64,000 bases of DNA, taken from the NCBI RefSeq assembly GCF_000003815.2, contig NC_049991.1, forward strand, positions 5,200,743-5,264,742. Direction: 5' to 3'. The notes under the pieces were generated by a model, which worked only from the letters and a program-made list of their open reading frames with translations, made no database searches and was not told where the DNA came from. Shown one piece after another: positions 1 through 14,400 of this stretch. The DNA comes from Branchiostoma floridae. Taxonomy: Eukaryota > Chordata > Leptocardii > Amphioxiformes > Branchiostomatidae. Every line of letters begins with the position of its first letter. Within the stretch, counting starts at the first letter, position 1. The translations under genes and the position numbers were made by a program.

Positions 1-280
1 AAACGAAAACATTACATCCCCCTTTGCACTTGAGGTTGTACCACTTCTGTCACCAAACATTCGACGAATTCATAGATTTCATAGACATAAAGATATAGAT
101 ACCTCGACATCCTTCATCAACTTCCAATTATGATCTATCGCCGACTAGTGAAAAGGGGCCTAAGGGCTTGCTACAAGCACTAGATGTGTCAAGCATTTTC
201 CATCTGTCCTTGCTTCGTTGGACACATTTTGTTTCGATTTCTTTATGAGGAAAACGTAGTCAAAGCAGGTGGCTAAGGAC
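1..280. other. Non-coding, nothing recognised
   Basis: No coding exon, RNA gene or clear repeat is visible. It is the left flank of the tandem duplication that starts near 281. Confidence 0.5.
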
Positions 281-770
281 TACATGTGGGTATGTGGGTG
301 AGCAACACGATTCACTGTTAGCTTGCAGTCAAAAAAGAATTCTTAGAATTTGAGAAAGGGTGTCATATTTACTCTTTTTCTTCCAATTAAAATCACTCGC
401 AGAAGCTGTCAATCTTAGTGAAGTAGGCGGGATTCATGATGACCCTCCTCTAGATCTTGAGGTTACTGCAGACGATATTTTACCTCAGTTCTCCGATTTG
501 CTTGCTTCGAATTTCAGTTTTTTTTCCTAGCCGTTTTTGTTATTCCAGGTATATGTGGGCGGGCACACAATCCACTGGTAACTTGCGGTCAAAACATGAT
601 TCTTGGAATTGGAGAGAAGGTGCTTGTCCCACTCCTCCCCTTCCCTCATGTATAATTTGCATAAACTGTCAATCTTAGTAACGTAGGCGGAGCTGGTGTC
701 AAGACGATCCTCCTCCAGAAGTCAGTTCTGCAGACGACATTTTACCTCAGAGCTCTTCGATTTTTTCCTT
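281..770. repeat. Diverged two-copy tandem duplication
   Basis: Two direct copies lie next to each other, about 281-545 and 550-770. Shared landmarks in the same order are ATGTGGG, a CACTG-TTAGCTTGC-like block (CACTGGTAACTTGC in copy two), CTGTCAATCTTAGT, GTAGGCGG, and GCAGACGA-ATTTTACCTCAG. The copies differ by many substitutions and small indels, so the duplication is old. No coding content is recognised in either copy. Confidence 0.7.
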
Positions 771-1039
771 GCTCTGTAATTTTCTCACTTCCCCTTCCCT
801 AATCCCCAATATGTATGCACGACGATTGGACAGTCGTCGGGCTATCTACCAAATGGGATATTTGGACGGCAAAAATCAATAAACTTGTAAATTGTGTTCT
901 TCGTGTTAGTCAGAAATCCTTCAGCACAAGTCATGACTTTACTTTGCCTAACTGATCGAATTTCTTATGAAACTACAGCCTGAATAAAAATTCTATGGTT
1001 GTTACCTCCATGAAATGTCATACTTGGTGTGTTGGTAGT

Positions 1040-1700
1040 GTGTGGTGAAAGCTGGAAATGATTAGATTTTGGGCCCCCTATCGGCTCCCCTTGGCACTGC
1101 AGCGCAACTTCCGTTTTTGCTATCTCGGTGTTCTGAACATGCTATGGTCACGATTTTTGAGTGTTAGATAGCTCTTGTGCTCAGGAATAAATGACATAAG
1201 TTTGGGCCCCCTAGCGTCTAGTTTGGAGATAGCAGGGGCATTTTTGTCAAAAACTTCTGAAGAGGATAACTGAAGAAGGGAACAACGGATTTTCATGATT
1301 TTTCGTATGTAGGTACCTTAGACAATGTTGTACACGATTAGATAATAATTATGCAAAATAGGAGCACATTTACATAATTAATGAGAATATTCTATCATAG
1401 AAGTTTTTTCAATGTATCTCTTGTTTCAGACATGCTATGGTCTTGACATTTAGGTGGTAGATAGCTTTTAGTGCCATGACAAATTGGGGCAAGTTTCAGC
1501 CCTCTAACATTTAATTGTGGAACTGCAGGGGTGTTTTTGTCAAGACACTCTAAAGAGGATAACTGCAGAAAGGAACGACAGATTGCCTGCATTTTAGGCA
1601 TGCAGGTAGCTTGGGCAAAGATGTTCATAATGATATGCATTTTATGCAAATGAGGACTTAATTTGCATAATTAATGAGGAAATTGTATAGTTCCATTGTT
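1040..1700 (+). repeat. Dispersed repeat with two related units
   Basis: Two diverged units (about 1134-1400 and 1431-1690) share GCTATGGTC, a 'TTAGATAGCT' type block, 'GGGGCATTTTTGTCAA', 'AAGAGGATAACTG' and an end rich in TTTGCATAATTAATGAG. The same family occurs near 52255-52560 (opposite strand) and 18365-18545, and shorter TTTGCATAATTAATGAG pieces occur near 10498-10720. The family is not named here. It has no coding capacity that I can see. Confidence 0.6.
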
Positions 1701-4448
1701 TTCAATAACTGGACCTCAATACATGTTAATTATGATAGGTGGAATATAAGCAGATACCAAATATGGTAAGGAGGAACTTATTTGCATAATTTATGTAAAA
1801 ATTGCAAAACCACTTTATGATTAATAATGGGAATTTTATAGTTGTGACATGTGCACGTTAGTCAGTGATGAACAACACCATGCATAAATTATGTTAATTT
1901 GTTAGTCAATTGCATGAAATTTACGAAAGCTCTAAATTTTCATGGAGGTATGAGGTCGCCGAACTCTAGTTTTATTTGTAATATGTCAAATCTTTCAACA
2001 TCAATTTACCATGTGTCAGATATGATACTCATGATTTGACAGTTTTAGCATGATAGATTTCAAATATCATTAAAAACATCGCAGATATATGTTATTATCA
2101 ACTTAATATCAAGAGATTGTACATTGCAAAACAATAGGATAGATATTACTTAACGTTGGGGAATATCATGATTCTCATCAAGTTCCGTTGTTCCCAAATA
2201 GCTAAATTATTAATTATCATCTTCAAAGTAGGTGCCTGAAGCGATGGCTTTGTAATATTCTCGTTAAAATATAATATTCTTACTGGTATTTTTTTGCAAC
2301 CTGAGGCATGGTCTGTTTACCAATAATCGTAATAAGATTATGAAATATGATTTATTACATGTAATATAAACAGCTGTCGTTGCGTATGTTATTAGTTGAT
2401 TTTAATGATAGCAAACATTTCATAAATCAAACAGCATGTGACAGCATGTAGTTGTACGATTTCATAGATATCAATATTCCGCTCATCGATATTCTGTTGT
2501 GTTGTTAAACGTAATACAAAGATCTAGTGTCTACTAATTCCATTAGATTTAGCCAAAATGCATATTCAAAGCATTGGCTAACATTTTGTTTTATCACAAA
2601 ATCTTTGAATACGTTGTTAACACGATTTCGAAGATAAGTTAATACGTAATTCAGTGAAGAAGTGTATTTCTTGTTTTAGTCATCATTAGTAATACCTCAC
2701 TGATTGTGTCTATAATATTATGTAGTAATGAATCAACAAGGCATCAGGCATCAATATAACAGGATATTGAAAACAGAAAATAAGACAACCTATCTTTGGA
2801 TTTTTATGGGACCTTTGGCCTAACTTCCCGGCAATGTTCCTGATGTCCCTGACATATGAAAGTAAACCAGTCTACCGCATCCACATAACAACGGACACAC
2901 AAGCAAGCAAACAAACAGACACATCATCACTATCATAATTCATCATCACAGAGATTATTAGGTTAAAAGTTTCACGTCTCTTACAAATGCGCTTAATCTA
3001 GCCCACCTGAGAAAATACACATACAATATGGAATGTAGTCCTCAGTGTGTTTTATTATCCTAAACTCTGTGTATATCTGTGTAAACAATAAAAGGTGCAA
3101 GCTCGATTCATTACTTGCATTAGGCATGTATATCAATTTTTCAACTGCTCTGTACCAAAAACAGCAATGTAAGCCCATACCTGATGATATCGTGTAGTTT
3201 TAGATTCTTCCGCAAGGCGGCGTCGTTGTACTGTTTCTCTCTTTACATGTTGAGTATAAGTTATCTTCGATACACAGAATTGTTCTTTTCACAGGGAAGA
3301 CAGCCATACAGTTCCTAAAACGTTAACAGAAAACTTGACACTTTCCAGATTGAATGGTTTTACAAATAACAAACCGTGTCATTTGTGACTTGGCAAAAGT
3401 CACAAATTCACAAAAAGTCTTTAAAGCACTCAATCTCACTCTTTCCCAAACCATAACCTCTTTTAAGCACAACAACGAAAAAATCCTTTTTAATATAGTG
3501 TTACAGTTGTAGCAGACTTCGGCAAGTGACTGAATGATCTGTGGTATTTTTCATAAATCGGACAGTGCAAAGAAGACATGCTAGCAGACATTATCAATGA
3601 AAATACGGTTATTTAAAAATGTATACAATGTATATTATTGTGAATTGAAAACACACATACTTGCACATGACATTCCTCGGTACAACACAAGAAACATTTT
3701 CATTTCTACACAATTAGAGCGATAAAAATCGTCCAACGATTTTATTAGCTATAGTCCTTGAATCGTTTCTAACCTGAATGCCATTCTAGTTAGAGGAGAG
3801 TACAGTATGTGAGTCCGTGCTTTCAATTAGAATGGTACTCAGGTTAAATTGTTTCATTAGGTCGATAGGCTATTAGAAAGAAGCTTCTTGGTGCAAAACG
3901 TTTATAAAATATTCAAGTAGGCGACGTTTCGGCGACTCGTTGTAGCGTTTGGCACCGTATACTTGCCGCAACGCCATCACGCGGCAAGGTGCAGTACGAC
4001 AGTTTACGCTATGGTGAAGCATATGGTGACAAGTTACCGAGGCGTTGAGAAAGCGAATTGCAGATGTATTTTTGGCGACGCCCAAGTGGCAAAGGCAATT
4101 TTACAGCATTGTAATCTTTTTGAAAGAATTGCACGATTACATCCCCTAGATACATCTTATTTGTCGGTGGTGGCATAAGTACACATTTTGTGCCGTATTT
4201 TCTAATATATGTTACAGGTTGCAAAATCTATATACGCTTTAATACTGGACACGATGATATAACATGATATACACCAACCAGCTATCAAAGATATCAATAC
4301 CCAAATGTGTATATACGACAACTCCTTAAACATAGGCAAATACGACGTTTGATTACAACTGACTTTACTGTATCTCAAAAGTATTAACAATATACGACTT
4401 ATTGAACTGAATTCCGAATGATACACAATATTTTTCATATTTTGATAC
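1701..4448. other. AT-rich intergenic DNA
   Basis: About 2.7 kb of AT-rich sequence. I see no exon with similarity to a known protein, no RNA gene and no strong inverted repeat. It lies downstream of the minus-strand SYT17 gene. Confidence 0.4.
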
Positions 4449-4811
4449 TTGTCTACTTGTGTAACATCACTTAGACCAGACCTAGTGGCGTGGTCGGAGG
4501 CCCTTAAGACAGTTATCATCGTTGAGCTGACTGTGCCATGGGAAGAAAACATGCAGTCAGCATACGAGAGAAAGAAGCTGAAGTATCAAGATCTCACACA
4601 TGAGTGCAAACAGAGCGGCTGGAATGTGCTTCTATATCCAGTTGAGGTGGGCTGCAGAGGGTTTCCTGGGTCTTCACTTGCCAGGTTCTGCAAGGAGATG
4701 GCCATAGACAAGAAGGTGCTAAGAAACATGGCTCAGGAAGTTGAAAAGTCAAGTTTCTGGCTTTGGATCAAGAGGAAAGAGAACACGTGGGGGAAGACAT
4801 CAGAGAAGTGA
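4449..4811 (+). pseudogene. Non-LTR retrotransposon endonuclease-like C-terminal fragment
   Basis: About 120 codons stay open on the plus strand without a convincing ATG, so this is a 5'-truncated remnant. It contains LRPDLVAW, then VIIVELTVPWE, an ERKKLKYQDL segment and VEVGCRGF. The order RPD(x)n-ExT(V)-K..KY resembles the PD-(D/E)XK restriction-like endonuclease at the C-terminus of R2/NeSL/HERO-type non-LTR retrotransposons (family knowledge). I infer that D of RPDLV, E of VELTV and the K/Y of KYQDL fill catalytic-like positions. No reverse transcriptase domain remains upstream. The GC-richer tail to about 5160 may be its 3' UTR. Alternatively it may be a domesticated stand-alone gene. 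Confidence 0.5.
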
Positions 4812-5414
4812 TGGAAATCCAGTGTAGTATCTTAGTGACTGAAGGAAGTAAGACATGTAGGAAGAGTCAATCTAGACTGAAGAAAGTCATGTAGGAAGAG
4901 TCAGTCCAGGAGTGAGGAGTTAGCCAAAGTCCAGTCCAGAGTCTGGCAGACGTTTAGAAGGAAACGGATAGAAGAAAGAAACAACACAGGAACGAAGCAA
5001 GTGTAGCAGTGAAGCAAGGGGGGGACGCCCCCCTTGCTGTTCCACCTCCCGGAGGGCGTTCCAGAGTTTCGGGAACGAAACGCCCAGTGATGAGAGGCCT
5101 CTGGCTGACGATCGCTGTTACATGGTGCTGAAAAGCACGGCAAGAGAGAGAAAGACCTCTTAGCAGGTGAGCGTATTACCGGTTCACTCTGTATTTCCAA
5201 TAAAACATGAGTTGCCATATTTGTCGACTAAGAAAACACTATATTGCATGAGCTGTGTCCGGTTACTAGTAATACATTGTTTTAAACTCACATATGACAA
5301 TGCAATGAACTTGCAAAATAGTAGCAAAACGTCAAGTCACAAAATGTACAAAGGCTCTAGTTTTAAATTAGTTATTACGTAATGATATGTCCTCTTGTTT
5401 ATTTGTTTTCTTGT

Positions 5415-8400
5415 TTACCCCCTAGTGGACGCAGCGACAGAGGCAAGAGAACATTGGTCACAGTCAGAGCGGGACTTCAGAGTGTGCCACTGCGCCACTG
5501 GCGACCGGTGCGATGCCTGCAGCCGCTCCCAGTGTGCAGTTTCCTGCGCACCCGTTGGGTGTCGCCCCAGTACGAACCTACCGACGAAGTCGTCCCTGCT
5601 CTTGCAGTTGTAGTCCCACACTGCGTGGTCAGGGGAAACATTGTCAAAGAGAAAATACAGTTATGATCCTGCACGTCAACTTGTAAAATAGATAAGTAAA
5701 TAAAACGTCCATTTGCAGCTTGTACACATCAATAAGCCAGCCCGAATATTTGTAAAATAAACGTATCAACGGTTTACCTACATTTATATTAATGATTATG
5801 GATTGTCCACGATAAGATAAACGCAGAAAGTTGTTTGCATTTGGATAAATCGAACTACATTCTGGAAGGTGATAACCCTTACTGTGTACAAATAGGTAAA
5901 TATATCAAAGAATGCCTAGACTTTAGAGCCATTCCACCTTAGGTACTTTATTTGTATACACTTGTCTGTTTGTATGTATAGTTGCAGTCTTGCAGAATAA
6001 GCACCCCCCCCCCCCTTGTGTACACTATATTACATCCAGTAGTTTTCTAGCCAGGACCTATCACATGGTTACTATGACTGCATGCCTCCTTAATTTCATA
6101 TGAATACGAATGCAATTGACTCAAACTAAGCGCGAAAACGGTTTGTCATTTTGCACAGAATCACCCCCCCCCCCCCCTCCTAAGAAAATCATCACACAAA
6201 TGTCACGTGACCCACCTGTGACGACCAGACTGACGTCATCCAACACGTCAGGTGTGACGTTGAAGCTGACAGACTCGTTAAAGACCGGATCGATGGTGTT
6301 CTTCTTACATGAAGTCTTCTTAGACTTAACCAGTCTGGTCCCCACCACCATTTGAACCTTCACAAACGGATCTGAAACCAAAAGAAAAGATTTTACGTTG
6401 GAGAGAAAAACAGTTAAATATACTACTTGTAAACAAAAGTTTGCCTGATTAAACCTCGCTTATAGCGGCCCACCCAACATCCCGCCGGCCCCTAGAGGAG
6501 GGGTCAGCTACAGCCCCGGACAGCGGAGTTTGTGTTACACTGACTAAAAGTCATTGTTGAAAGTTTCCACAATCATTCAATAAAATTTATAGCGTTTTTA
6601 TAATGACGAAAATTTTAATATATCGTGTTTGTTTGCTTTTATATTTGTTGTTTATTAACACATAAAATGAAGTTAATCATTCAGCAACAACAAGACAAAA
6701 TAGCATGCAGAAGAGACCAGATACATGTACCGGGTAAGGTTTTTCGTGGATTTGTCCCCAAACCCAGCTAAGATTATACTTATGATCATATCGATTACTG
6801 CTGATTATGATTCATGTGCTGTTTAGGTATTGGAGTGCGATTTACACCAAATATTTGGCTTTTTTCAATAGACTGAAATTCAGGTACATGCTCAATGTCA
6901 GATCGCCTGATGAAGTACAGAGGCACCGAAAAGGATGCTGGTCATGCAGACACGGAAATGACGTCATACCACATCCGGTTTTTGTCACTATTGGACAGGT
7001 GGACGGACTGACACGGACAGACAGAGGGACAGACGGACAGCCGTACCACAGCCGCCTATGATGTCCGTCTGTAACAGCTGGTTAGCCTTGATGACGTCAA
7101 CGTTCAAACGGCCAGCACTGGGCAGGTAGTTGATTGACAGCAGCACGTCACCACGATCTGGACTCAGCTGTAAAATCAAGAAAAAATGTGTTTGTATTCC
7201 CATATAAGGAGTGCGCACTCACGTGATTATGACGTAAGAATTGTCCGCCATGTTGGATGGCTCAAATTTGAAGCTTCGAGATGAATTCCTATGTGTTTGT
7301 TTATTTTCACATAAAAATGAACAAAAATAAATTAGTAAAAGGAGGGAAAAGAAATGCCGGGGAGAACAGAAACCTTAATAAAATTCGTAGATCTCCCAAA
7401 AAATTGAGATCATTTGTATGATCATTACAATTGCTGTTTATAACAACATACATACCATAAGCAAATAAGATCAATCAAAAAAGAAAAGCAAATGGTGATG
7501 TATATACACAAAATAACGAAAATAAACAGTCTTAATAACTAGTAATGAGTAAAACAATCAGACTTAAAAATCAAATTTAACACAAATTATATATATTTTC
7601 AGAAAACCAAGTCAATAATTTAAATATATCAGCTATTGTCACCAGAGCAGAGTAGAATAAGCAAATACAAAATAAATTGTCAGCTTTGATTTGTAAATGT
7701 AACAATGGTCTTGTAATAATGACATAAACCATGCAATCTTTTACTTCTGGTGGTCACGACTCCACATGTAAAAGCTATACCGACGGTACCCTGGAAAGAT
7801 ATACTAAATGAACTCCTTTGATCATCGTGCTACCATCAAGCAATAACCGTTCAGCAAACATTATATGCATTTCTGAAGATGATTGATAGCCAACCTTATC
7901 ATAACGCTTCAGGCCAAGTCATAGTATCTAATCAGATATCTTTATGCACCATTGCCTATTTTTTAATGACGTAGCATGATCTTTACCATTCTTATCTCGT
8001 AGGACTTCTTTGTTGATCTTCCAATTTCTGAAGTTGTCTTTCCCTCAAAATATGGAATATGTATCACACAGCAACCATTAGATATATAAATGTGCATGTA
8101 CATATTATTGGGATACGTCACAGATATGTAACTGTAATTACATATAGAAGGGCCAGTCACAAAACGACAGAATTCCTCGAAGTTTAAATCTAATTCTTTA
8201 CCAGGTAACTTACAGGTATAACCATTCAAGATGGCGGATAATACTTGCGTCATGATCACGTGAGTATAAATAACTAAAGACCAGCCAATTCTTAGTGATT
8301 ATCAAGTTCGGTTCTGCAATAATGAATGATACTTTCGTCGAACGGAAAGTCATGAGCTACCTTGTAACCACACTACCTTATCGTTCAAAATGATTTTTTT

Positions 8401-11400
8401 GCCAACTATGATCTTGGAGATTGTATGATACTTTTCACCCAATCGCATACCCTCAAAAAGTTGTCGAAATGTCACCAGTCTTGACTTTAAACTCACGTCA
8501 TCGGTCTGTTTTCTCTTCTAAAACGTGCAGTACTATGGTAAAAAGATCACATCGGAAAATTAGAAGTGCGAAGTGTGTTGCATATTGTATGGTTGTATAT
8601 AGAGCAGCACAAAAATCTAGTATCCAGCATTTTGCTCGATTATTTTTACATACATGTGGTAAGCTGTAAGATGGTTCAAAGTATCACAGTAATTTTTCTA
8701 TAATCAAGGTTTATCGAACCATTTCTACCTCTGGATTTCTAAATGAAATTTTCAAATTTATTTATTAAAGATCTGCGGTTAAGAGCTTCAACCTAAGACC
8801 TTGGGTCATTTTAACTTAAACCTGATAAGCGCTTAAAACTGACTGAAATTTTACCAAATTGAGTATGCTCTGTAATACATTAAGTAGCAAAAATGACAAA
8901 AAGCCTTCAGACGTTGTAGTTCAATTATGCTATGTCTTAGACTCCGTATCAAGTCTAGACATAAGAATTAGAGAGAAAACTTTGAGCACGACTTTCTGTA
9001 TTAAGGGACTATGTCTGGAGAACCATTAAGATAGCCCCGCCGCCAGTAAATCCTTCAAGACTATGCAAAGTAGACGGAAACATATTCAGCAGCATTACAG
9101 TATTATCTGATGGACGGTAAACTTAAGGTGGTATCTCATTGCACCTGGAGCACTGGTGCGGCACTGCGGGGTTCGCTCACTGCGGTACTGTTTAGTTACT
9201 TTCTCCGATTTTTATAATTCAGATATTGCGTAATACGTAAAAGTGTGACTCAGAAGACAGCAAAATACGGAAAACGTAAGAAAATGCGTTCTTTATCTCG
9301 GAAAATTGTTAAGTAATCTTTCGAACCCCGCAGTACCGTAACGGTGACCAAAGTGCATAGATACCAACTTTAGAAGAATACTTATGACCAAGAACTCCAG
9401 GATGTCACAGTCTTACAGATTTCTCCAAGATTGCAACTTTTAGTATTGCCAAGGCTACCATGTATGTACCAATATAAGCAACTAGCCGCAGGTTAATCTC
9501 CAAGCAGATCCTAAGATAGTATACTGGCATGGCAGAGTGAAGCAGGCCTAGGCCCGTCTGACTTCCTTTGGTAGGCTATACTCCTTGGCCAGCTTTGATA
9601 CTATGTTATGACACCGAAAGATATGCTTGGAGATTACCCGCATGTGATATTTAGCCATGTGGGTTAAATGGTATGTCCGTTTAAACGTTTGTGGCGTAGG
9701 TCTCGTTATTCGTGATAGAGCGTACTAGATCTTTTATCTTCTTATACACAACTGTTCGGTTGGATGCAATTTACCATTTCATTACTGAATTATTGTTATC
9801 ATTTTACTCATTAATTCATTTGGTTATCAATTCATTCATTCATTTTTTTCACTGACTTATTTCTCATTTAATTTCTCAGTCCGTCAACAATCTAGACTTG
9901 GCGTTTTTCTAGCGTAGTGTTCTTTTCATATCTCACATTTTGCATATTGATACTTGCTACCCTATATTTTGAATCGTATATTTCTTCAAAAGTTCAAGTA
10001 ACTCCTATAAAATATCTGAAGGCTGACATCATGTTGGTTATGCTATTCTTTGCAAACATTCATACATCTTTAACGCTATTTCTAGGTATATTCCTTGGTA
10101 CAATTCGTAGGCACAGAATATACCAGCGTACTTTCTCCATCCCATATTAGGAGACAGACGGATATAAGCACACCTAATTTCCTAATATACCACAGACATC
10201 CTGATATTGCGAATTAATACACCACTGGGTTGGTTATAAGACGATTTGTGAATGCATTATTGCGGTACAGAAAATCTAGATTAGAAGACCAAGAGACGGC
10301 GGCGCCATGCAGAGCCATGCGAAGACTACCCCCTGAGGATTCTTTACGAATTCTTGACTACAAATCCGAAACTGGTTTTATCTAAGAGGCAGTCATTTTC
10401 GGGGGAAAAGGTCAAACATATATCTGGAAACCGTTAGCATGTTTAAATAGCTAGCGTCTGGAAGTTACGTGAGGATCAGCATCGCTGAATTCAAATTATG
10501 CAAATGTTAGCCTACCTCATTTGCATAAATGATCAGAAAATACTAGTTCTTTCTTTGTTGTTTTGGTACGTTATGTCTGCATCTATTTGTAGCCTTCGTT
10601 CTTGGGGTAAGACAGACAGCGTCTGTTATTCGGGTGGAGGAGATGCTCAATATTATGGAGAAGATGCTGATATTATTTATGCCAATTAAGATCGTATTTG
10701 CATAATTAATGAGAAACACGCCTCAGTCGTAAACCCTATTTTTATTTTTGTAGGGTCTGTAGGCAGACCCATGTGAGTGTTCCAACAACCTGATGAAAGA
10801 CTAGTGGAGATAGTCTTAGGGGCAGAAGTAGTCGAAGAAGAGGTAGAAGCAGAGAGTTGGGAATGTTTTATCCTCGTAGTGGCCAAAATTATAAAGCCCT
10901 TGGCGTCTATGGCTTTAAAGCACACGATATGGAAGGACTCGAGCCTGGAAATATAACAGAAAACAACAGTAAACAGAAGCATGTACACGACATGAGTTTG
11001 GAAAGAGAAAGAGGTGGAATTGTCACAGATTTTATGTATTAGCGCTACTAAGCGATTATATAAATGCGTCGCATACAAGTAACGTATATAAGCTGCATGT
11101 TTTAAAAAAAATTTTTATTGTATGTAACTGAGAGTTACTAAAAGAAAGAAACCCTCGTTTGGCGAAGTATGGGGTGGTGAATCTCTACCTGAAGATTACC
11201 TGAAGATTCCTGTGTTGTCACCCTCATGTCACTTACAGTACTTCTACTTTCCCCAGCATAAATCCAACCTTGTTTTGAAGCTATTCACTGACTATGCTTT
11301 TGAGACCTCTACTGGCAGTGAGTTTCATTTCTGTACTGTCCTAACTGCAAAAGACTTACGACGCACAGTAGATTTGGCCAGTGGCACACATAGCTTTTAC

Positions 11401-14400
11401 AACAATGACCTGTCGTTGACTGGTGCTTACCCTCCGTAACTTAAAATGAACACTGGTACATCAAAAGTATACAAGTTTCCTTTAACATTTAGTATTCACT
11501 CCTCAGCTAAAAACACGTTTAAATTCAGGGTCTGTAAAACGTGAAAGGTACTTAGGCCCAGCCACTTCTCATCTGTCCGGCTCTCGGGCCTGAAGCTACT
11601 TTTCTCTGTGAGAGACTGAAAAGCACTCAAAATCATTCGTGAACAGCAACATCAATGCATACGGTGATTCCATCGAAAGTACGTGTCAAGTGTGAGCTTT
11701 TAGCTAGCCTGGTTGTCAGACTCTTTAGGACGAGATGTGCTTTTCACGCCCAACACACACGTGTACGCCCCTCAAAATTTTCTCCTTGGTCTGGTCATTT
11801 GAAGATTTATTATCATGATAACAGAACAGAAAGTTATTTTAGAAAAATGCATTTTAAAAAAGCACACGTCACTCCATAACTACAAAACTTGCGGGTTAGT
11901 CGGGGTTCCGTGTCTTGATCTGTAAATTCAATTTGTTTTTTATGTCGTCAGGAAACTACTACTTATACATCCGGGTAACGCATCTGTAAATCCCGGATGT
12001 AAATAGGAGGACCGCCATCTTGAATTTCCTGTGAAGTTTATTATAGCTATATATAGCCATAGCTCTGTTCTGAATGCGGTTTTTAGTACACTGATACACG
12101 GCAAAACCTATTGTGACATTCCAAATCCATTTTCAGAGACTCCTCGCTCAATCCTTAATATGACACCTAAAAGTCCTGGGTAGTTATAGTCAAGCAGTGC
12201 ACACATATACAGTCACGTCGTAATGGGAAAGTTAAAGCTTGCAACTGTAACGTTCATTACAGGCGTGGGTGGGGAATGCCGCTTTGAATTCAGAGAGAAA
12301 AACTCACTCTGTCCTTACTCTGACCCGGCAAGATACATCAACGTGCATGACGATAGTGGTCACTATAAAGGAAGAGAAAAAGGACGGTGTCGAAAAAAAT
12401 GCCCAAAAAGGATACATCGGTGGCGTTCTAGAAGCAGTGAATGCTGTCGATTGTGGAAAGAAGGCCAGCAAGAAAGAAATTAAGTACGGAGCCAACAAAA
12501 CACATTACTGTGATTTTCACAATAGCAATTAGCCACTGAACTAGTCAAATGTCATTTCGGGGCAAAGGGGCGCATCACGTTTAATGCGGTAGAATACCCG
12601 GAAGCAGGGTTGAATCTAAATCTATCTTTAAAAAGATGTACATCACATAAAGTATTGCGCTTTTCTGTCACGTTAGTAGTTCTTGGTGTCATTACAATGT
12701 CATTTTGCAGCCACTTATGAGAAAATGTGTAAACTCTCATCATAATCCACAAATTCTAGGCCCTCAACACACTTTCGTCACTTTTCAAGTGAACTACCAT
12801 GGACTACTGTCCCCAAAAAATTGGTGAGTGCACCATTGAACAAAAAGAATGTAAGACAGGAACGGTAAACTTTTTAAAGAATCGGTGAACGTGCGAGTTC
12901 TAGAGATTTCTAATTGGTGGTAAAAATACCACCCGTCACTCAATGTTGCCCCCGACGTGCCCCCCTCCCACACACACTCTTAGCGCAGCACACTTAGCGT
13001 GAATGGTGTGATATAGAAGTGATCAAAAACGTTTTCTGGCGGGATTTTCTACTCCATAACGTCACATGCAGACGACATTTCTTTCAGGAAGACCGACAGA
13101 TTAACCCCTGGAGGTTGAGATTGCCCAACACACGCCCACAGAAAGGCTCTAAAGGCATTTTCTTGGTCACAGTTCCCTGTGTTGAAGCTCTTTGTCTAAT
13201 GTAATGGCGTTTAGACCATTAGAAGGAAAGGTTACGGAATTACGTTCAGGTACTTCTGAAGAGCACTACAATGCGAATTGTAATAGCTAGGTGATGCATT
13301 TTCATAAAACAATCAATTTTAGACATAGTTGACTTAGTTTTGTTGAAGCTCTCTGTCTAATGTAATGTCATTTCGGACAGTTTTTTCTTATTTTCATATT
13401 TATTGATTGAGATTCACAGAATGAAATCTTAGAGGTGTGAACAATAGAATTAGTATATCCTTTACAAGGCCGACACCTCAAGAGTACAGTTAAAACATAA
13501 CTATAAGAAATAAACAAAAGTAACTATAGCTTGATACATTCTGATAACAGGCAAAAGTCACAAAACATTCTCACCGTTGAAGTAAAGACTTCGGAAATTG
13601 TACTCAGATACTTCTATGAACACTACAAGACCACTTTTACTAGTTAATAGCTAGTTAACTAACTAGTTAATAACTCTCCATCAACCCATAGTTTTAGACA
13701 CTTTTAATTGCTCCGCAGTGGATAATACACTACCATCCATGCTAGAACGTTTTTCACTAGAGTCCTACAAGCTAAATTGTGGACTACATCGTAGAATATT
13801 ATATTTATCATAAAATTTGTCAAGTGTCCTTTTGTTGTTGCGCATCCGTTACTAAAATCCCAAATACTCCACACTATTTCCGTACTTCATATCATAGCTA
13901 TTATGTACACAAAATGGGAATAATTCTGCTCCCGTACGTTGCTAATTTCCCCTGATATACGTGATAACAAAAGAGAGGATGTCTCGGATGATATTATCTA
14001 TTTTGAGTACCATCAGATTGAATGCCCCTGGGGTGATTATTATCGGAAAAGGCAGGTCGGAACCGGAACATGTATGCTGTTTAGCCTCACCGTCTGGCTA
14101 TTTAACCTGATTAGTCATTGGTCCCGAAAGTTGCCCTTTGACCCCACAATACTAAGAGATGTCAATCTGTCAGTCCTCCTGTGGTCCTCGTCCACGACGG
14201 ACCCCTCCACTTCTGCTCACCACGCAAAGCAGAAAACCTGCCCAGCGGCGATTTGGTTTTCGACGCCGTAGGGGAGTACGCTACAGCTCGAGGACTTGGC
14301 GGTCACGTTGTTGATTACCTTCGGGAGGACACGTTCTTTCCACGGAAGGTTTGATTTGGTTTCGCGGTCGGTTGGTACTTTTTGTGTGTTTCTCTCGTAT

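Noticed and set aside
6905-6965. Hammerhead ribozyme core (CTGATGA ... CGAAA)
   Set aside because: The conserved boxes are present by sequence, but stem II pairs poorly and no stems I and III can be formed around a cleavage site.
12223-12532. Overlapping 86-87-codon plus-strand frames
   Set aside because: No domain, no homology that I recognise, and several frames are open at once in the same A-rich sequence.
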